Assembly (NCBI GenBank): GCA_905214795.1 | Contig: CAJMNM010000001.1 | Span: 124,001-188,000 of the forward strand | DNA from: an uncultured bacterium | GTDB lineage: Bacteria; Bacteroidota; Bacteroidia; Bacteroidales; Bacteroidaceae | Direction: 5' to 3' | DNA length: 64,000 bases | Part shown: piece by piece, positions 36,332 to 45,887 of the stretch | Layout: each line of letters starts with the position of its first letter | Numbering within the stretch: position 1 is the first letter of the stretch | Translations under genes and position numbers: made by a program | Notes under the pieces: model-generated | The model's input: the letters and a program-made list of their open reading frames with translations, nothing else | Database searches by the model: none | Told to the model about the DNA's origin: nothing

Positions 36332-37702
36332 ATGGGATACATAAGCATCCAAATCAACAAGGCGAAAGGGTCGGCTGACACGGGCGCATCCGACCACATA
36401 GAACGCAAAACAATGCCCAAGAACGCCGACCCCACACGCACCCATCTCAACCGTGAACTGGTGGAGTTCCCCGACGGTGTGGCAGACCGCACCGAAGCGA
36501 TAAGCCACCGCATCCACACGGCAGGCATCAGACGAAAAATTACTCCCGACCAAGTACGGGCAATCCGCATCGTGCTTTCGGGTTCGCATGAAGATATGGT
36601 GAGAGTGCAGGACGAAGGCAGGCTGGGTGAATGGTGCGATGACAACCTGCAATGGCTGCACCGCACATTCGGCAGGGAGAACACCGTTTCGGCAGTGCTG
36701 CACATGGACGAACACACGCCGCACATCCATGCAACGGTCGTACCGATAGTGACGGGAGAGCGCAGGAAAGCCAAGAAGAAACAAGCGGACAGCAAACGTA
36801 CCTACCGCAAGAAAGCCAACGCCGTGCGTTTGTGTGCCGATGACCTCCTGACCCGTGAAAGGCTTGTCGCTTACCACGACAGCTACGCCGCAGCGATGGC
36901 GAAGTACGGATTGCAGCGTGGCATACGAGGTTCGGAAGCACGGCACACAACCACCGCCCAATACTACCGTGACCTGAAACGGCAGACGGGAGAGCTTGAA
37001 GCCAACGTGCAGCAGTTGCAGACCGAACGCCAACAGGCAAAGCAGGAACTTGACGAAGTCAAAAAAGAAATCAAGTCGGAGAAACTGGAAGCCGCCAAGA
37101 CCGAGGCGAAAGCGGCACTCGTGGCAAAGGTCGGTTCTCTTTTGGGCAGCGGCAAATTGAAAGAGTTGGAAGCCGACAACCGCACATTGCAAGACGAAGT
37201 TGCTGCCCGTGACGAGAGTATCGAATTGTTGCAACAGCAGATGGAGCGGCAGCAGAAGGAACACAGCCGCCAATTGGTGGAACTGCAAGCCAAGTACCGC
37301 AGGGAAATGGCAGACAAGGAAGCGGCACACCAAGAGGAAGTGTCATTCCTAAAATCCATTATCCAAAAAGCCAAGAAATGGTTTCCGCTGTTTCAAGAGC
37401 TGGTGTATATGGAGAAGTTCTGCCTTAAAGTCGGCTTCAACGAAAGGCAGACTGCCACGCTCATCAGCGGCAAACCGCTGTTCTACGAGGGCGAGCTCTA
37501 TTCGGAAGAGCACAGGCGGAAGTTCACGACCGAGGAAGCAGGCTTCCAAGTGGTAAAAGACCCGAAAGACAAGTCCAAGCTTGCACTTGCCATCAACGGG
37601 CAAGTGATTGGAGAGTGGTTCAAGGAGCAGTTTGGCAGGCTGTTCTCATCCGTTAAAAGGACGGTTGAACCGCTTAGGAGAGGCAAGGGCATGGGATTAT
37701 AA
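36332..37702 (+). CDS. MobV family relaxase
   Basis: The true start is the ATG at 36332 (MGYISIQINKAKG); an open frame to 36218 reads through the hairpin region. About 456 residues. The relaxase domain (1-210) has AISHRIHTAGI and the metal-binding motif HMDEHTPHIHA; the C-terminal half (about 230-350) is a long coiled coil rich in Glu/Gln/Lys, followed by a folded tail. It nicks oriT and leads the strand into a recipient when a helper conjugation system is present. GC is higher than in the surrounding chromosome. Confidence 0.94.
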   Translation: MGYISIQINKAKGSADTGASDHIERKTMPKNADPTRTHLNRELVEFPDGVADRTEAISHRIHTAGIRRKITPDQVRAIRIVLSGSHEDMVRVQDEGRLGEWCDDNLQWLHRTFGRENTVSAVLHMDEHTPHIHATVVPIVTGERRKAKKKQADSKRTYRKKANAVRLCADDLLTRERLVAYHDSYAAAMAKYGLQRGIRGSEARHTTTAQYYRDLKRQTGELEANVQQLQTERQQAKQELDEVKKEIKSEKLEAAKTEAKAALVAKVGSLLGSGKLKELEADNRTLQDEVAARDESIELLQQQMERQQKEHSRQLVELQAKYRREMADKEAAHQEEVSFLKSIIQKAKKWFPLFQELVYMEKFCLKVGFNERQTATLISGKPLFYEGELYSEEHRRKFTTEEAGFQVVKDPKDKSKLALAINGQVIGEWFKEQFGRLFSSVKRTVEPLRRGKGMGL

Positions 37703-37779
37703 ACAATACCAACGGAAAAATAGCAAGTTTGTGTTTGGGGCAGACCAAAACCGCTTGCTATCCTCAGTTGGTTGAAACG

Positions 37780-38343
37780 TCATTTTATTTGTGCCCGAAT
37801 CCTACTCAAACTTGCCTGTGTGATGCCTAAATAGGTGGCGATACTTCCTAACGGCAACCGCTGTAACAAATCAGGCTCTTTCTCCAACAACTCGTGATAC
37901 CGTTCCGAGGCGACGGCTGACAACATGGAAATCAGCCGTTCCTCGGCAGCAAGCAGTTCCATTTCCGCATAACGCCGTCCCCAATTGGCTATGTGCAAAT
38001 CCTTCAAGAATAACTCTTTCAGTTTTTTCCTTTCCAATACATATAAGACAGAATTTTCCATCAGCTCCATTGTTTCATACCCCGGTTCGTCATTCACATA
38101 TCCTTTCATGGAAACAATAGTCGCCCCTTCCTTGCCGACCCAAAAGGTAATTTCTTTCCCCTCTACCGAAGTATAGGCGCGGACAATGCCTTTCTTGATG
38201 AAAAAGATGTCTTTTTCTATCTTGCCATATTCCAACACTTGGAATCCTTTTGGGTATGAGACTTCCGTCAGGCATTGCCGCAACTTGTCCAAAGACGCAT
38301 CCGGCATGGCATATCTCTGGTTGATGATTTCCTTTATATCCAT
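37780..38343 (-). CDS. Crp/Fnr family transcription regulator
   Basis: 187 residues: an N-terminal cyclic-nucleotide-binding-like beta barrel (about 15-120; MELMENSVLYVLERKKLKEL) and a shortened C-terminal HTH with LGSIATYLGITQASLSRIR. There is no Fe-S cysteine cluster, so it is not an FNR-type oxygen sensor. It is divergent from the SMR-MFS exporter operon with 157 bp between, and palindromes sit near both promoters, so it probably controls the exporters. The ligand is unknown. Confidence 0.9.
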   Translation of the reverse strand: MDIKEIINQRYAMPDASLDKLRQCLTEVSYPKGFQVLEYGKIEKDIFFIKKGIVRAYTSVEGKEITFWVGKEGATIVSMKGYVNDEPGYETMELMENSVLYVLERKKLKELFLKDLHIANWGRRYAEMELLAAEERLISMLSAVASERYHELLEKEPDLLQRLPLGSIATYLGITQASLSRIRAQIK

Positions 38344-38362
38344 AAGTCATTTTGTTGTGGTA

Positions 38363-38407
38363 CAAAATTATAAAATAGCGCACAGAAACAGCTGCTAACG
38401 GCTGTTT
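38363..38407 (-). promoter_or_regulatory. Promoter and inverted repeat of the Crp/Fnr gene
   Basis: Leftward -7 box TAATTTTG (complement of 38363-38370) and an inverted repeat AAACAGC / GCTGTTT (38386-38392 and 38401-38407) centred about 30 bp upstream of that box. No TTTG at the -33 position, consistent with regulated transcription. Confidence 0.5.
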
Positions 38408-38425
38408 TTTTGTCAAATGCAAAAT

Positions 38426-38475
38426 CCGTTTTTACCAAATGTAAAAAACGGTTAGAAATTACTTGCTTACTTTTG
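38426..38475 (+). promoter_or_regulatory. Operator-promoter of the SMR-MFS operon
   Basis: -7 box TACTTTTG at 38468-38475 without a TTTG at -33; instead a near-perfect palindrome CCGTTTTTAC / GTAAAAAACGG (38426-38435 and 38441-38451) is centred about 40 bp before the expected transcription start, the position of a class II Crp-type activator site. Confidence 0.55.
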
Positions 38476-38500
38476 CACCCGAATTTAATAAATCATAGGT

Positions 38501-38827
38501 ATGAATTGGATAATTTTATTTTTGGCAGGATTGTTTGAGGTAAGCCTTACATTCTGCTTGGGAAAAACGAGAGAGGCATCAGGTATTGGTTTTTATCTGT
38601 GGGGAAGCGGTTTCTTGGCTTCCACGGTATTGAGTATGGCATTACTTGCCAAAGCGGTTCAGACTTTGCCTTTGGGCACGGCATACGCCATTTGGACGGG
38701 TATCGGAGCGGTCGGCACGGTCTTGATTGGGATATTCGTTTTCAAAGAGCCGGCCACTCCCATACGGCTTTTCTTCCTGTTCACGCTCATTGCCTCCTTG
38801 ATTGGATTGAAAGTTGTGTCATACTGA
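38501..38827 (+). CDS. SMR family exporter, Gdx (SugE) subtype
   Basis: 108 residues, four membrane helices. The essential Glu is Glu13 (LAGLFEVS). GTAYAIWTGIGAVGTVLIG is nearly the sequence of Gdx/SugE proteins, which export guanidinium, rather than the Qac/EmrE branch. It acts as an antiparallel dimer. It starts the two-gene operon with the MFS gene (12 bp downstream). No guanidine riboswitch is visible upstream, so the control is probably protein-based. Confidence 0.92.
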   Translation: MNWIILFLAGLFEVSLTFCLGKTREASGIGFYLWGSGFLASTVLSMALLAKAVQTLPLGTAYAIWTGIGAVGTVLIGIFVFKEPATPIRLFFLFTLIASLIGLKVVSY

Positions 38828-38839
38828 AAGGAGGAATAA

Positions 38840-40045
38840 ATGATGAAATATGAATTGAGAGAAAACCACGGCATTCCGGCACCTCTGCTGGCTCTGCTGG
38901 CAGTCGCTACCGGGCTTTCCGTTGCCAACTGCTACTACAACCAGCCTTTGTTGGGCAGCATGGCAAAGGATTTTGGGGTAAGCGACTTTTCTGCCAGCAT
39001 GGTTGCGACATTGACCCAGATAGGTTATGTAGTCGGACTTGTGTTTGTCATTCCGCTTGGCGATTTGGTTTCACGAAAGCAGCTGATATTGACCAATTAT
39101 ATCATTTCATCGTGCGCATTGCTTGCCATAGCACTTGCCCCTAACATCTATTGGGTGTGGGGCGCATCCTTGCTTGCCGGAGCATCTTCGGTTATGCCGC
39201 AGTTCTTCATCCCGTTGGTGTCTTTCCATTCAGCACCAGCACACAAGGTACGCAACGTGGGGATTATACAGTCCTGTCTGCTCATAGGCATTCTTGGCTC
39301 ACGGGTGTTAAGTGGTTTCCTGGCTGATATGTGGGGATGGCGTTCCGTCTATTTTGTGGCTTGTGTGTTTATGCTCGGATGCTTTCTTATGATTTACAAG
39401 ATGCTTCCCGTTCTGCCTGCTCGTTCACGTGAAAATTATGCGGGTCTGATGAAATCCCTGTTGCACCTGTTATCCCAATATCCGTACTTACGTATCGCTT
39501 CTTTGAGGGCGGCGTTGGCTTATGGCTCGTTCTTCGCTTTATGGAGTTGTCTTGCTTTCCGAATGAAGCAAGAGCCTTTCTTCGCGAGTGACGATATTAT
39601 CGGCGCACTCGGTTTGTGCGGACTGGCAGGTGCATCCACGGTGGTTTTCATCAGCGGCTATATCCAAAAGTATGGCGCAAGGTTTTTCTCTATTGTCGGA
39701 GGATGTGTGGTATTGGCTGCATGGTTGTTGGCATTTTTTGGAAATGACAGCTACTTGTGGATGATAATCGCCATCCTTTTGATTGATGCAGGAATGCAAT
39801 GCATCCATTTGTCAAATCAGACCAGCGTGGTCTCCCTTGACGCATCCGCCATCAACCGAGTCAATACCGTTTATATGACCATCTACTTTCTGGGCGGTTC
39901 TGCTGGTACGTTCGTTTCAGGTCTGTTTTGGCAACATTACGGATGGGCAGGCGTGGTAGGAGTAGGAGTTGCCTTTACCGTGGCTTCCTTGTTCGTTAAT
40001 TGCTTCCAACCAAGACTGCATAAGGATGAATGCTCAATATTCTGA
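38840..40045 (+). CDS. MFS drug/metabolite exporter
   Basis: 401 residues with twelve predicted helices. Motif A-like loop GDLVSRKQLIL follows helix 2, and GFLADMWGWRSVYF is the second-motif region. A strong ribosome-binding site AAGGAGG is placed before ATGATG at 38840. The 12-helix form and NCYYNQPLLG start resemble putative exporters of the DHA1 type; substrate is unknown. Coupled with the Gdx-type gene, it could confer resistance to small cationic or toxic compounds. Confidence 0.88.
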   Translation: MMKYELRENHGIPAPLLALLAVATGLSVANCYYNQPLLGSMAKDFGVSDFSASMVATLTQIGYVVGLVFVIPLGDLVSRKQLILTNYIISSCALLAIALAPNIYWVWGASLLAGASSVMPQFFIPLVSFHSAPAHKVRNVGIIQSCLLIGILGSRVLSGFLADMWGWRSVYFVACVFMLGCFLMIYKMLPVLPARSRENYAGLMKSLLHLLSQYPYLRIASLRAALAYGSFFALWSCLAFRMKQEPFFASDDIIGALGLCGLAGASTVVFISGYIQKYGARFFSIVGGCVVLAAWLLAFFGNDSYLWMIIAILLIDAGMQCIHLSNQTSVVSLDASAINRVNTVYMTIYFLGGSAGTFVSGLFWQHYGWAGVVGVGVAFTVASLFVNCFQPRLHKDECSIF

Positions 40046-40221
40046 CTAAAATAATTTTTGGAATGATTCTTTCAGTCTGAATATTTTTCATACCTTTGTA
40101 CCGTAAGAGTTTCCCGAACAAGCAAAGCGATGCAGACCACGGCAATTAGAACGGTTGCCAACTCATTACCTGAAAACGAGGTAATTCTTCTAACTCTCTT
40201 GATTTCAAAGAGGTATATTCC

Positions 40222-41117
40222 TTATACAGATTTACAGAAATTTATTGTCTGGCCAATGTTTTTTGCAAGGAATTTGTGTTGCAACTGGAAAATATATGCT
40301 TGAATACAAGAAACAGAAACATCACAACAAGCCCAACCGTATAAATGATGCTGAGATTATGGTTATTCTTATCCTGTTTCACTCCGGTGGCTTCTGCTGC
40401 TTTAAGCATTACTACAAGGAGTATGTCTGCAAACATCTGAAACACCTTTTACCACGTATGGAATCCTATAACCGTTTCGTAGAACTGGAGAAAGAAATAC
40501 AGCTTCCCTTGACTATTTTTATTAAGAAAGTCCTGTTGGTAACCTGTACAGGTATCTGTTTTATCGACTCCATTACTTTGCGTGTATGTCGTAACCAAAG
40601 ACTCCTTATTCATAAGACATTTGAAGGTCTTGCCGAGCGTAGAAAAAATTCCATGGGATGATTCTTCGGATTCAAACTACATCTGATAATCAATGATAAG
40701 GGAGATATCTTCAATTTTATGTTCACTCTTGGAAACATAGATGACCGGGAGCCGTTGAAGCAGGGTAAGTTTCTGGAGAATATCAAAGGAAAACTATGTG
40801 CAGGCAAGGGATATATCGGTCAGGCTTTGTTTGAAACCCTTTTCCAGAATGGTATACAGCTCGTCACTAAAGTTAAAAACAATATGAAGAACTCACTGAT
40901 GAGCATTGCCGACAAGAGCCTGCTCAGAAAAAGAGCCTTGATTGAAACAGTCAATGACGAATTGAAGAACATTGCACAGATAGAACACTACAGACACCGT
41001 TTATTCAATAACTTTATAGCCAACTCTTTGTCGGATATTGCAGCATACTGCTTTTTTGAGAAGAAACCCGCCATTGATGTAAACTTTATCAATGACGGGC
41101 AACTTACTGTCTTTTGA
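40222..41117 (+). pseudogene. IS982-family transposase, broken
   Basis: Pieces of a transposase of about 290 residues. The N-terminus reads FTEIYCLANVFCKEF in one frame (about 40230-40300), then a frameshift puts the rest in the frame of INDAEIMVILILFH. An in-frame TGA at 40659-40661 replaces the Trp in SMGWFFGFKLHL. The DDE core parts FIDSITLRVC, GNIDDREPL, GKGYIG and KRALIETVNDELKNI are present. With no ATG, a frameshift and a stop it must be inactive. Terminal inverted repeats were not found, so the ends may be lost. Confidence 0.88.
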
Positions 41118-41277
41118 TTTTATATCGAACTCACGTAAATTATATCCTGACTAAAGACAAGCAGTAAACCTACATAAAAACTTGCGGAGTTTGATTTTTA
41201 ATGTTGTTACCCCCCAAAGACCTATATTTAAATAAACCTCTTATTACATCTCATTCTAATTTCACATATAGATAAAA

Positions 41278-41322
41278 TTAAGAATGAGACTGCCAATATA
41301 TTATCAGCAGCCTCATTCTTAC
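41278..41322 (-). terminator. Terminator of the leftward PUL operon
   Basis: Stem TAAGAATGAGaCTGC / GCAGcCTCATTCTTA (about 41279-41293 and 41308-41322), one mismatch, T-rich leftward. Confidence 0.8.
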
Positions 41323-41392
41323 AAATCCTACCCTAAACAAAAAAACACCTAAAAAACAATCATCTTTTATTTAACCTAACTTTTTTCATCTT

Positions 41393-42787
41393 TTATTTGA
41401 CTTCTACATTACAAGCACTTTCATTCATTTTAAAATCCTTTAGATTCTTCATTTTTTCATTATTAATAATCACATTTTCAAAAAGGACATTACGAACATA
41501 GTGCTCTTTATCATATCCCATAATAATAGAAGGATTGGCACCAATACCATTATAAGTAATGTTGCGGAACTGAATATTCTCTATTTTTCCACCCGGTTCC
41601 TTGTTATACTTTGGATTAAAAAGGACCCGAAGATTAAACAAACGTCCTTCCTGAAAATTATCCACACGTATATTCTCAAATTTCACATTACGGACAATGT
41701 TCTTATCGCCGCAATCTATAGACATACATCCTTGATAATTACGGTCATCCTCATCATGCTCCAAAATATCCACATCGCTTATAGTCACATTTTCCAGGAC
41801 CTCACCTTCTGGCGAATCAGGATCACCATGTCCACCCATATTGATAGGATGAGCAATATCGGCCCATAAAACAGCGTTCTGTATCACAATATCGCTTGAA
41901 CCGCCCCACCAGTTCCAACGATGATTATAAAGAGCTATACAGTCATCACTGTTACGCATGAAGATGTTAGATACATTAACATTATGACAGCACATCAAAT
42001 CTATTCCGTCACTCCAGCCTTTACAACTGAATGCCTTAAAATTCCTTACCGTCAGATTTGTTGAGCCTCCTCCAAATATACTGTAATGATCCGGATTAAC
42101 AACTGTAATACCATCAATCAGCACATTTTTAGAATCAGTCACTTCAATTCCCCGTATAGGATGATCAAGTATACCTCGGCCTAAGATTTTAACATTTTCA
42201 GCCTTGTCGACCAATAGCTTTGCCTTCACAACAGCTCCCGGTGCAAGATAAACCGTCGTATTGCTAGGTATCCGAATCTGATTATTTGGTAAATCTCCAG
42301 GCTTGTGAACACCCGGTCCAAAATACATCACATTCTTGCTTTCTGCCGTGTAAGTCTCCGTTTCCAGAGGGTTGGCAAAAAGATGTAAATTGTGAAGTCG
42401 GTCTCCATTGAATTCAATAGAAAGATATTGTGGGCGATCCAACGTAAAAAGGACTGCATTTTCTTGCTTAACATATTGAATATTTCTTTGTTTTGGACGA
42501 ATATCAACATTATCAACAGAACCATTATTCTTTTTCACCATTACTTCCACCTTCCCAGCCATATCAAATTGCACCATGGAAGCATCCTGGACATCATCCA
42601 TGTCTACATTGACATTATACTCAAACAAATCCAACCATTCCCCACCTTTTTCCCGTACTCGAACCGTATAATCATCATTATGCTTCATGTTAGCCGGTGT
42701 AAGAGGATAGACATGCAATTGAGCAAAACTACACAGGGCAGTAAACACAAGATATATGCCACTCAAACATCTTTTTATTTGAATACC
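41393..42787 (-). CDS. Beta-helix glycoside hydrolase (GH28/GH49-like)
   Basis: Start taken at MGIQIKRCLSG (42787), giving a signal peptide ending CSFAQ; the frame extends to 42811. About 464 residues. An N-terminal beta domain (about 25-120) precedes a right-handed parallel beta-helix. Catalytic-type motifs: WSDGIDLM, NSDDCIALY (Asp pair as in GH28), GGHGD. The GH28 RIK motif near the end is not seen, and GH49-type enzymes share this arrangement, so the exact family is open. It is 14-40 bp behind the lyase-like gene, in one operon. Substrate: probably a uronic-acid or related polysaccharide. Confidence 0.8.
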   Translation of the reverse strand, partial: GIQIKRCLSGIYLVFTALCSFAQLHVYPLTPANMKHNDDYTVRVREKGGEWLDLFEYNVNVDMDDVQDASMVQFDMAGKVEVMVKKNNGSVDNVDIRPKQRNIQYVKQENAVLFTLDRPQYLSIEFNGDRLHNLHLFANPLETETYTAESKNVMYFGPGVHKPGDLPNNQIRIPSNTTVYLAPGAVVKAKLLVDKAENVKILGRGILDHPIRGIEVTDSKNVLIDGITVVNPDHYSIFGGGSTNLTVRNFKAFSCKGWSDGIDLMCCHNVNVSNIFMRNSDDCIALYNHRWNWWGGSSDIVIQNAVLWADIAHPINMGGHGDPDSPEGEVLENVTISDVDILEHDEDDRNYQGCMSIDCGDKNIVRNVKFENIRVDNFQEGRLFNLRVLFNPKYNKEPGGKIENIQFRNITYNGIGANPSIIMGYDKEHYVRNVLFENVIINNEKMKNLKDFKMNESACNVEVK

Positions 42788-42824
42788 CATATTACTTCTC
42801 ATAATCATCAACTAATAGTTAAAA

Positions 42825-45641
42825 CTATTTATTATTATCAACATTCATCACATATTTTACAGCCTGAACCTTTCCTGAAGCAGAAATAAAACGACCGATA
42901 ATGACTCCTTTGATACGAGGCAAACTCATGAAATTTTCTCCTTTCACGCACGACTTTGTTTTCAGCAAATTACCGGATACTCCATAAAGATTCATTACTC
43001 CATCTTCAGCAATATTAAATCTCACTCCGTTTGCTTCAACATTCCATGAAAGCAACAAATCATCATCTGTTGATATATTTATTTCCGGAATTGTTGTCGC
43101 ATCCTGCTTTTTCACAATACGGAACGGGAATGTAGTACAAGGACCGTTCAAGACTGACATCACAGAGTTATCCGTATCAACTGTCAACAGACCACCAAGG
43201 GTTGAATTGCGCTCTATTGCATACAAATCCTCATCACTACACTTATGCAACAGATTAAATGAATGCGCTGAATAATTACTTGTAGAACTCAAGCTTCCGA
43301 CTTCAGACCAATGTGCATTTGAATTCGTACGGCTGATAAACATATACCGATAACTGTAAAGACTTGTAAGACGACGAATCCGCCACAAAAAGTCATTATC
43401 ATTCTCTTCGTTATAACCAATGAAACGACAGTCCGTATTACGCAAATAATTACCACTTAACGGATCAACAACATAATAGTCCTCATCATCTTCCGGACGT
43501 AATTCATTAGTTTCATAAACCGGAATATCAAAATGATAAACAGTTTCTGCACGCGAACCGGTTTGAGAAATACGTTCAAACACTAACGTACATTTAAAAC
43601 AACTATCCAATGCAGATATACGAAGCGAATCATTCAAATCGGCAACCTGTTGCCCCAAATCATTCTCATGACTGGTCAATGTCACACGACGTACGGTATC
43701 ATTACCGATAACCCACTTATAAATACGTGTGGAATTTACAGATTGAGACAAAATAGAATTAGGCTCCGCATACAATATCACATCGCTACCTTTAGCTACA
43801 GCTATACTTGATCCCGCATAAGGAGTGTTATTATCAACTATCACAAAAGGATCAATCTCTGAAACCATCACATGGAAAACCTGAGATACATATGCACCGG
43901 CCTTTGTTGTCATTGTCACTCGGTAATAAGCATCCGATGTCACGCCCTCCAATGATATTTGATTACCGGTATCACCCATTACCGACCATACATTACCATT
44001 ACTGCTCTTTTCCCATTTCCATGAACGTATTCGGGCACCGGAATAATTCAACCCGATTGTAACATCACCATACTTTTTCACATAAACAATACTGTCCACT
44101 CCCTCTACTCCGTTCACTTTACTGTAAAGACTATAAGGTCCTACCCAACCTTCTCCTTCCACATGAAGTGAAAACATCTGAGTACTCTTAACACCCTTGC
44201 TATTTACATAATAAGCACGATAGATTTTAGACGTATTTAAAGTGATTTCCCGTTCATTGCTGGTACATTCAGGATCATCCTCCCAACTCCATGTGCCATC
44301 TCCTGTCTCACCTGATTGAAGAAAAGCCTTAAGACGAACAACACTTCCCTTTGGAATACAATTTACTCCGGGGCGTGCATAAGTTTTACCACCATAACTA
44401 ACTTCACCGTCCAACGAAGTCGGCACTAATGTTTTATCCTCCAACGGATCAAGCGTACACATCAGTGTAGTAAAGCCCAAATGGTCATATCCACCACTGT
44501 TACCGCCATAGAAGCCACCACCGGCATCAATACCATCTCCCATACTCATCATCTCATGACTACAAGGAACCTCTACACCTCGGATATTCTCATAGTAATT
44601 CACAACGCGAGACCACACAGGACGTCCTCCACCATAAGTATAACTTATTGGAGGAAAGACACCATTACTATTCGTATACGTCGTATTCGGAAGATTTTCC
44701 AGACCAACATTATGAGCTGCCACATACTCAAGTCCCGCTCCAACACGATCATTTTTAAACGCATACAAATCATCTCCCTGATTACGTCCGATACCACACA
44801 AATCGGCAGTTAACCCGGCTGCCATGTTGGCATGTCCCTGGTCACGGTTAGATTCCTGCATCTGCCCCAAGAAACCAAACGGACCACGGTCATCTTCATA
44901 CAAAATCCAAATCAGATTATCTATTGATTCTGCATAATCATGATCTTCCATATATTTAAAATACTCCATTCCGGCATTATAAAGGAAAACGTCGTCACAA
45001 AGAATTCCCATACTAACCGCGCACATCACATTACATAACCCCCAATTTGACCAATAATGATCCTCCGGAGTACCGTGACGATCTTCCAAGAAACCGAACG
45101 TCGCCGGCTGGAAGACTGAGAGCATCCATTCCTTAAAACGCTTAAAATCTTCAGGTTTCCATCCCTCATAATCACGCATTATTTCAGCAGCATTAGCAAA
45201 TTCATAACCATAAAGACCTGCTGCCAAACTCGCATTACTATTACCCGAAACTTTCTTACACACTCTGGCCCAGGCATTCAATATCTCAATAGATTTATCT
45301 GCATATGCGGTATTACCTGTCAACTTCCACACTAATGCACACTGATAAGCAGTAGCTACATCTCTATAAGCAGCACCATAATTATCTGGTTCGGGCTCCC
45401 AAACACAACTTCCACCTCGAATGATTTTTTTTGTTGGGTTAGGACGCCAGTCCAAATTAACATGTCCACTGGTCATTAACTTCTTAAAAGCAGAGGCCCA
45501 CGGTTCTTCGTTTGCTTCTATCTTTGCCTTTGTGCGATCAAAATCTTCTTGAGTATGCAAAGCACCCGGATGAATAAAACCTTGTGCTTTTATGCTTAAA
45601 GAACCACACAACAATGCAATCAATAATAAACTCTTTTTCAT
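42825..45641 (-). CDS. Alginate-lyase-superfamily protein with Ig-like and T9SS-tail-like domains
   Basis: 938 residues, signal peptide MKKSLLLIALLCGSLSIKAQ. A helical lyase-like module (about 20-370) begins GFIHPGALHTQEDFDR and has DHYWSNWGLCN and GQMQESNRDQGHAN, the conserved blocks of PF05426-type lyases. Ig-like strands fill about 410-650, then a beta domain. The last 80 residues end with MNLYGVSGNLLKTKSCVKGE and a GRFISASGKVQAVKYV strand, like a type IX secretion sorting tail. Probably secreted or surface-attached polysaccharide lyase. Its operon partner is the beta-helix gene. Confidence 0.82.
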   Translation of the reverse strand: MKKSLLLIALLCGSLSIKAQGFIHPGALHTQEDFDRTKAKIEANEEPWASAFKKLMTSGHVNLDWRPNPTKKIIRGGSCVWEPEPDNYGAAYRDVATAYQCALVWKLTGNTAYADKSIEILNAWARVCKKVSGNSNASLAAGLYGYEFANAAEIMRDYEGWKPEDFKRFKEWMLSVFQPATFGFLEDRHGTPEDHYWSNWGLCNVMCAVSMGILCDDVFLYNAGMEYFKYMEDHDYAESIDNLIWILYEDDRGPFGFLGQMQESNRDQGHANMAAGLTADLCGIGRNQGDDLYAFKNDRVGAGLEYVAAHNVGLENLPNTTYTNSNGVFPPISYTYGGGRPVWSRVVNYYENIRGVEVPCSHEMMSMGDGIDAGGGFYGGNSGGYDHLGFTTLMCTLDPLEDKTLVPTSLDGEVSYGGKTYARPGVNCIPKGSVVRLKAFLQSGETGDGTWSWEDDPECTSNEREITLNTSKIYRAYYVNSKGVKSTQMFSLHVEGEGWVGPYSLYSKVNGVEGVDSIVYVKKYGDVTIGLNYSGARIRSWKWEKSSNGNVWSVMGDTGNQISLEGVTSDAYYRVTMTTKAGAYVSQVFHVMVSEIDPFVIVDNNTPYAGSSIAVAKGSDVILYAEPNSILSQSVNSTRIYKWVIGNDTVRRVTLTSHENDLGQQVADLNDSLRISALDSCFKCTLVFERISQTGSRAETVYHFDIPVYETNELRPEDDEDYYVVDPLSGNYLRNTDCRFIGYNEENDNDFLWRIRRLTSLYSYRYMFISRTNSNAHWSEVGSLSSTSNYSAHSFNLLHKCSDEDLYAIERNSTLGGLLTVDTDNSVMSVLNGPCTTFPFRIVKKQDATTIPEINISTDDDLLLSWNVEANGVRFNIAEDGVMNLYGVSGNLLKTKSCVKGENFMSLPRIKGVIIGRFISASGKVQAVKYVMNVDNNK

Positions 45642-45663
45642 AGCGTTAAATTTATAGTTTTTG

Positions 45664-45671
45664 CAAACTTA
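45664..45671 (-). promoter_or_regulatory. -7 box of the leftward lyase operon
   Basis: TAAGTTTG (complement of 45664-45671), 22 bp before the ATG. No TTTG at -33; that position is covered by the direct repeat at 45675-45713. Confidence 0.5.
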
Positions 45672-45674
45672 ATA

Positions 45675-45713
45675 ATAAAGCCAAAAATCCACATGGATAA
45701 ATAAAGCCAAAAA
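45675..45713. promoter_or_regulatory. Direct repeat, candidate HTCS operator
   Basis: ATAAAGCCAAAAA occurs exactly at 45675-45687 and 45701-45713, start to start 26 bp (two and a half helical turns). It lies just upstream of the -7 box of the leftward lyase gene and in the divergent gap shared with the second lyase-regulator operon. AraC-type regulators bind this kind of direct repeat. Confidence 0.6.
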
Positions 45714-45887
45714 CTACACTAATCTGAACCATAATATTTTTAATCATTTATCAAGGAACAATTTTTAGAATATTTTATTGACTTAAAAACCACCTTGAAT
45801 AAAACAATCCCATATTTTGTGTCTTTTTATCTCGCCATATATAAAAAAGTATACCTATCTTTGAAAAGAAATAGAAACACTTGATAT

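Larger units (their letters stand above)
33400..40200. mobile_element. Integrative and mobilizable island (approximate bounds)
   Basis: Contents in order: CTnDOT-type integrase, RhuM-like protein, a stretch with hairpins suited to an oriT, a MobV relaxase, then cargo of a Crp/Fnr regulator with SMR and MFS exporters. No conjugation pore genes are present, so it would be mobilized by another element. The integrase sits at the left end as in CTnDOT/NBU-type elements. The right end is unresolved; it may lie near 40.0-40.2 kb where the IS remnant starts. Confidence 0.7.

Noticed and set aside
36182..37333. Long minus-strand frame opposite the relaxase
   Set aside because: Antisense shadow of the GC-rich MobV gene; translation is Cys/His/Phe-rich nonsense.
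38408..38500. Guanidine riboswitch upstream of the Gdx-type gene
   Set aside because: The leader after the expected start point is only about 20 nt, too short for a riboswitch.
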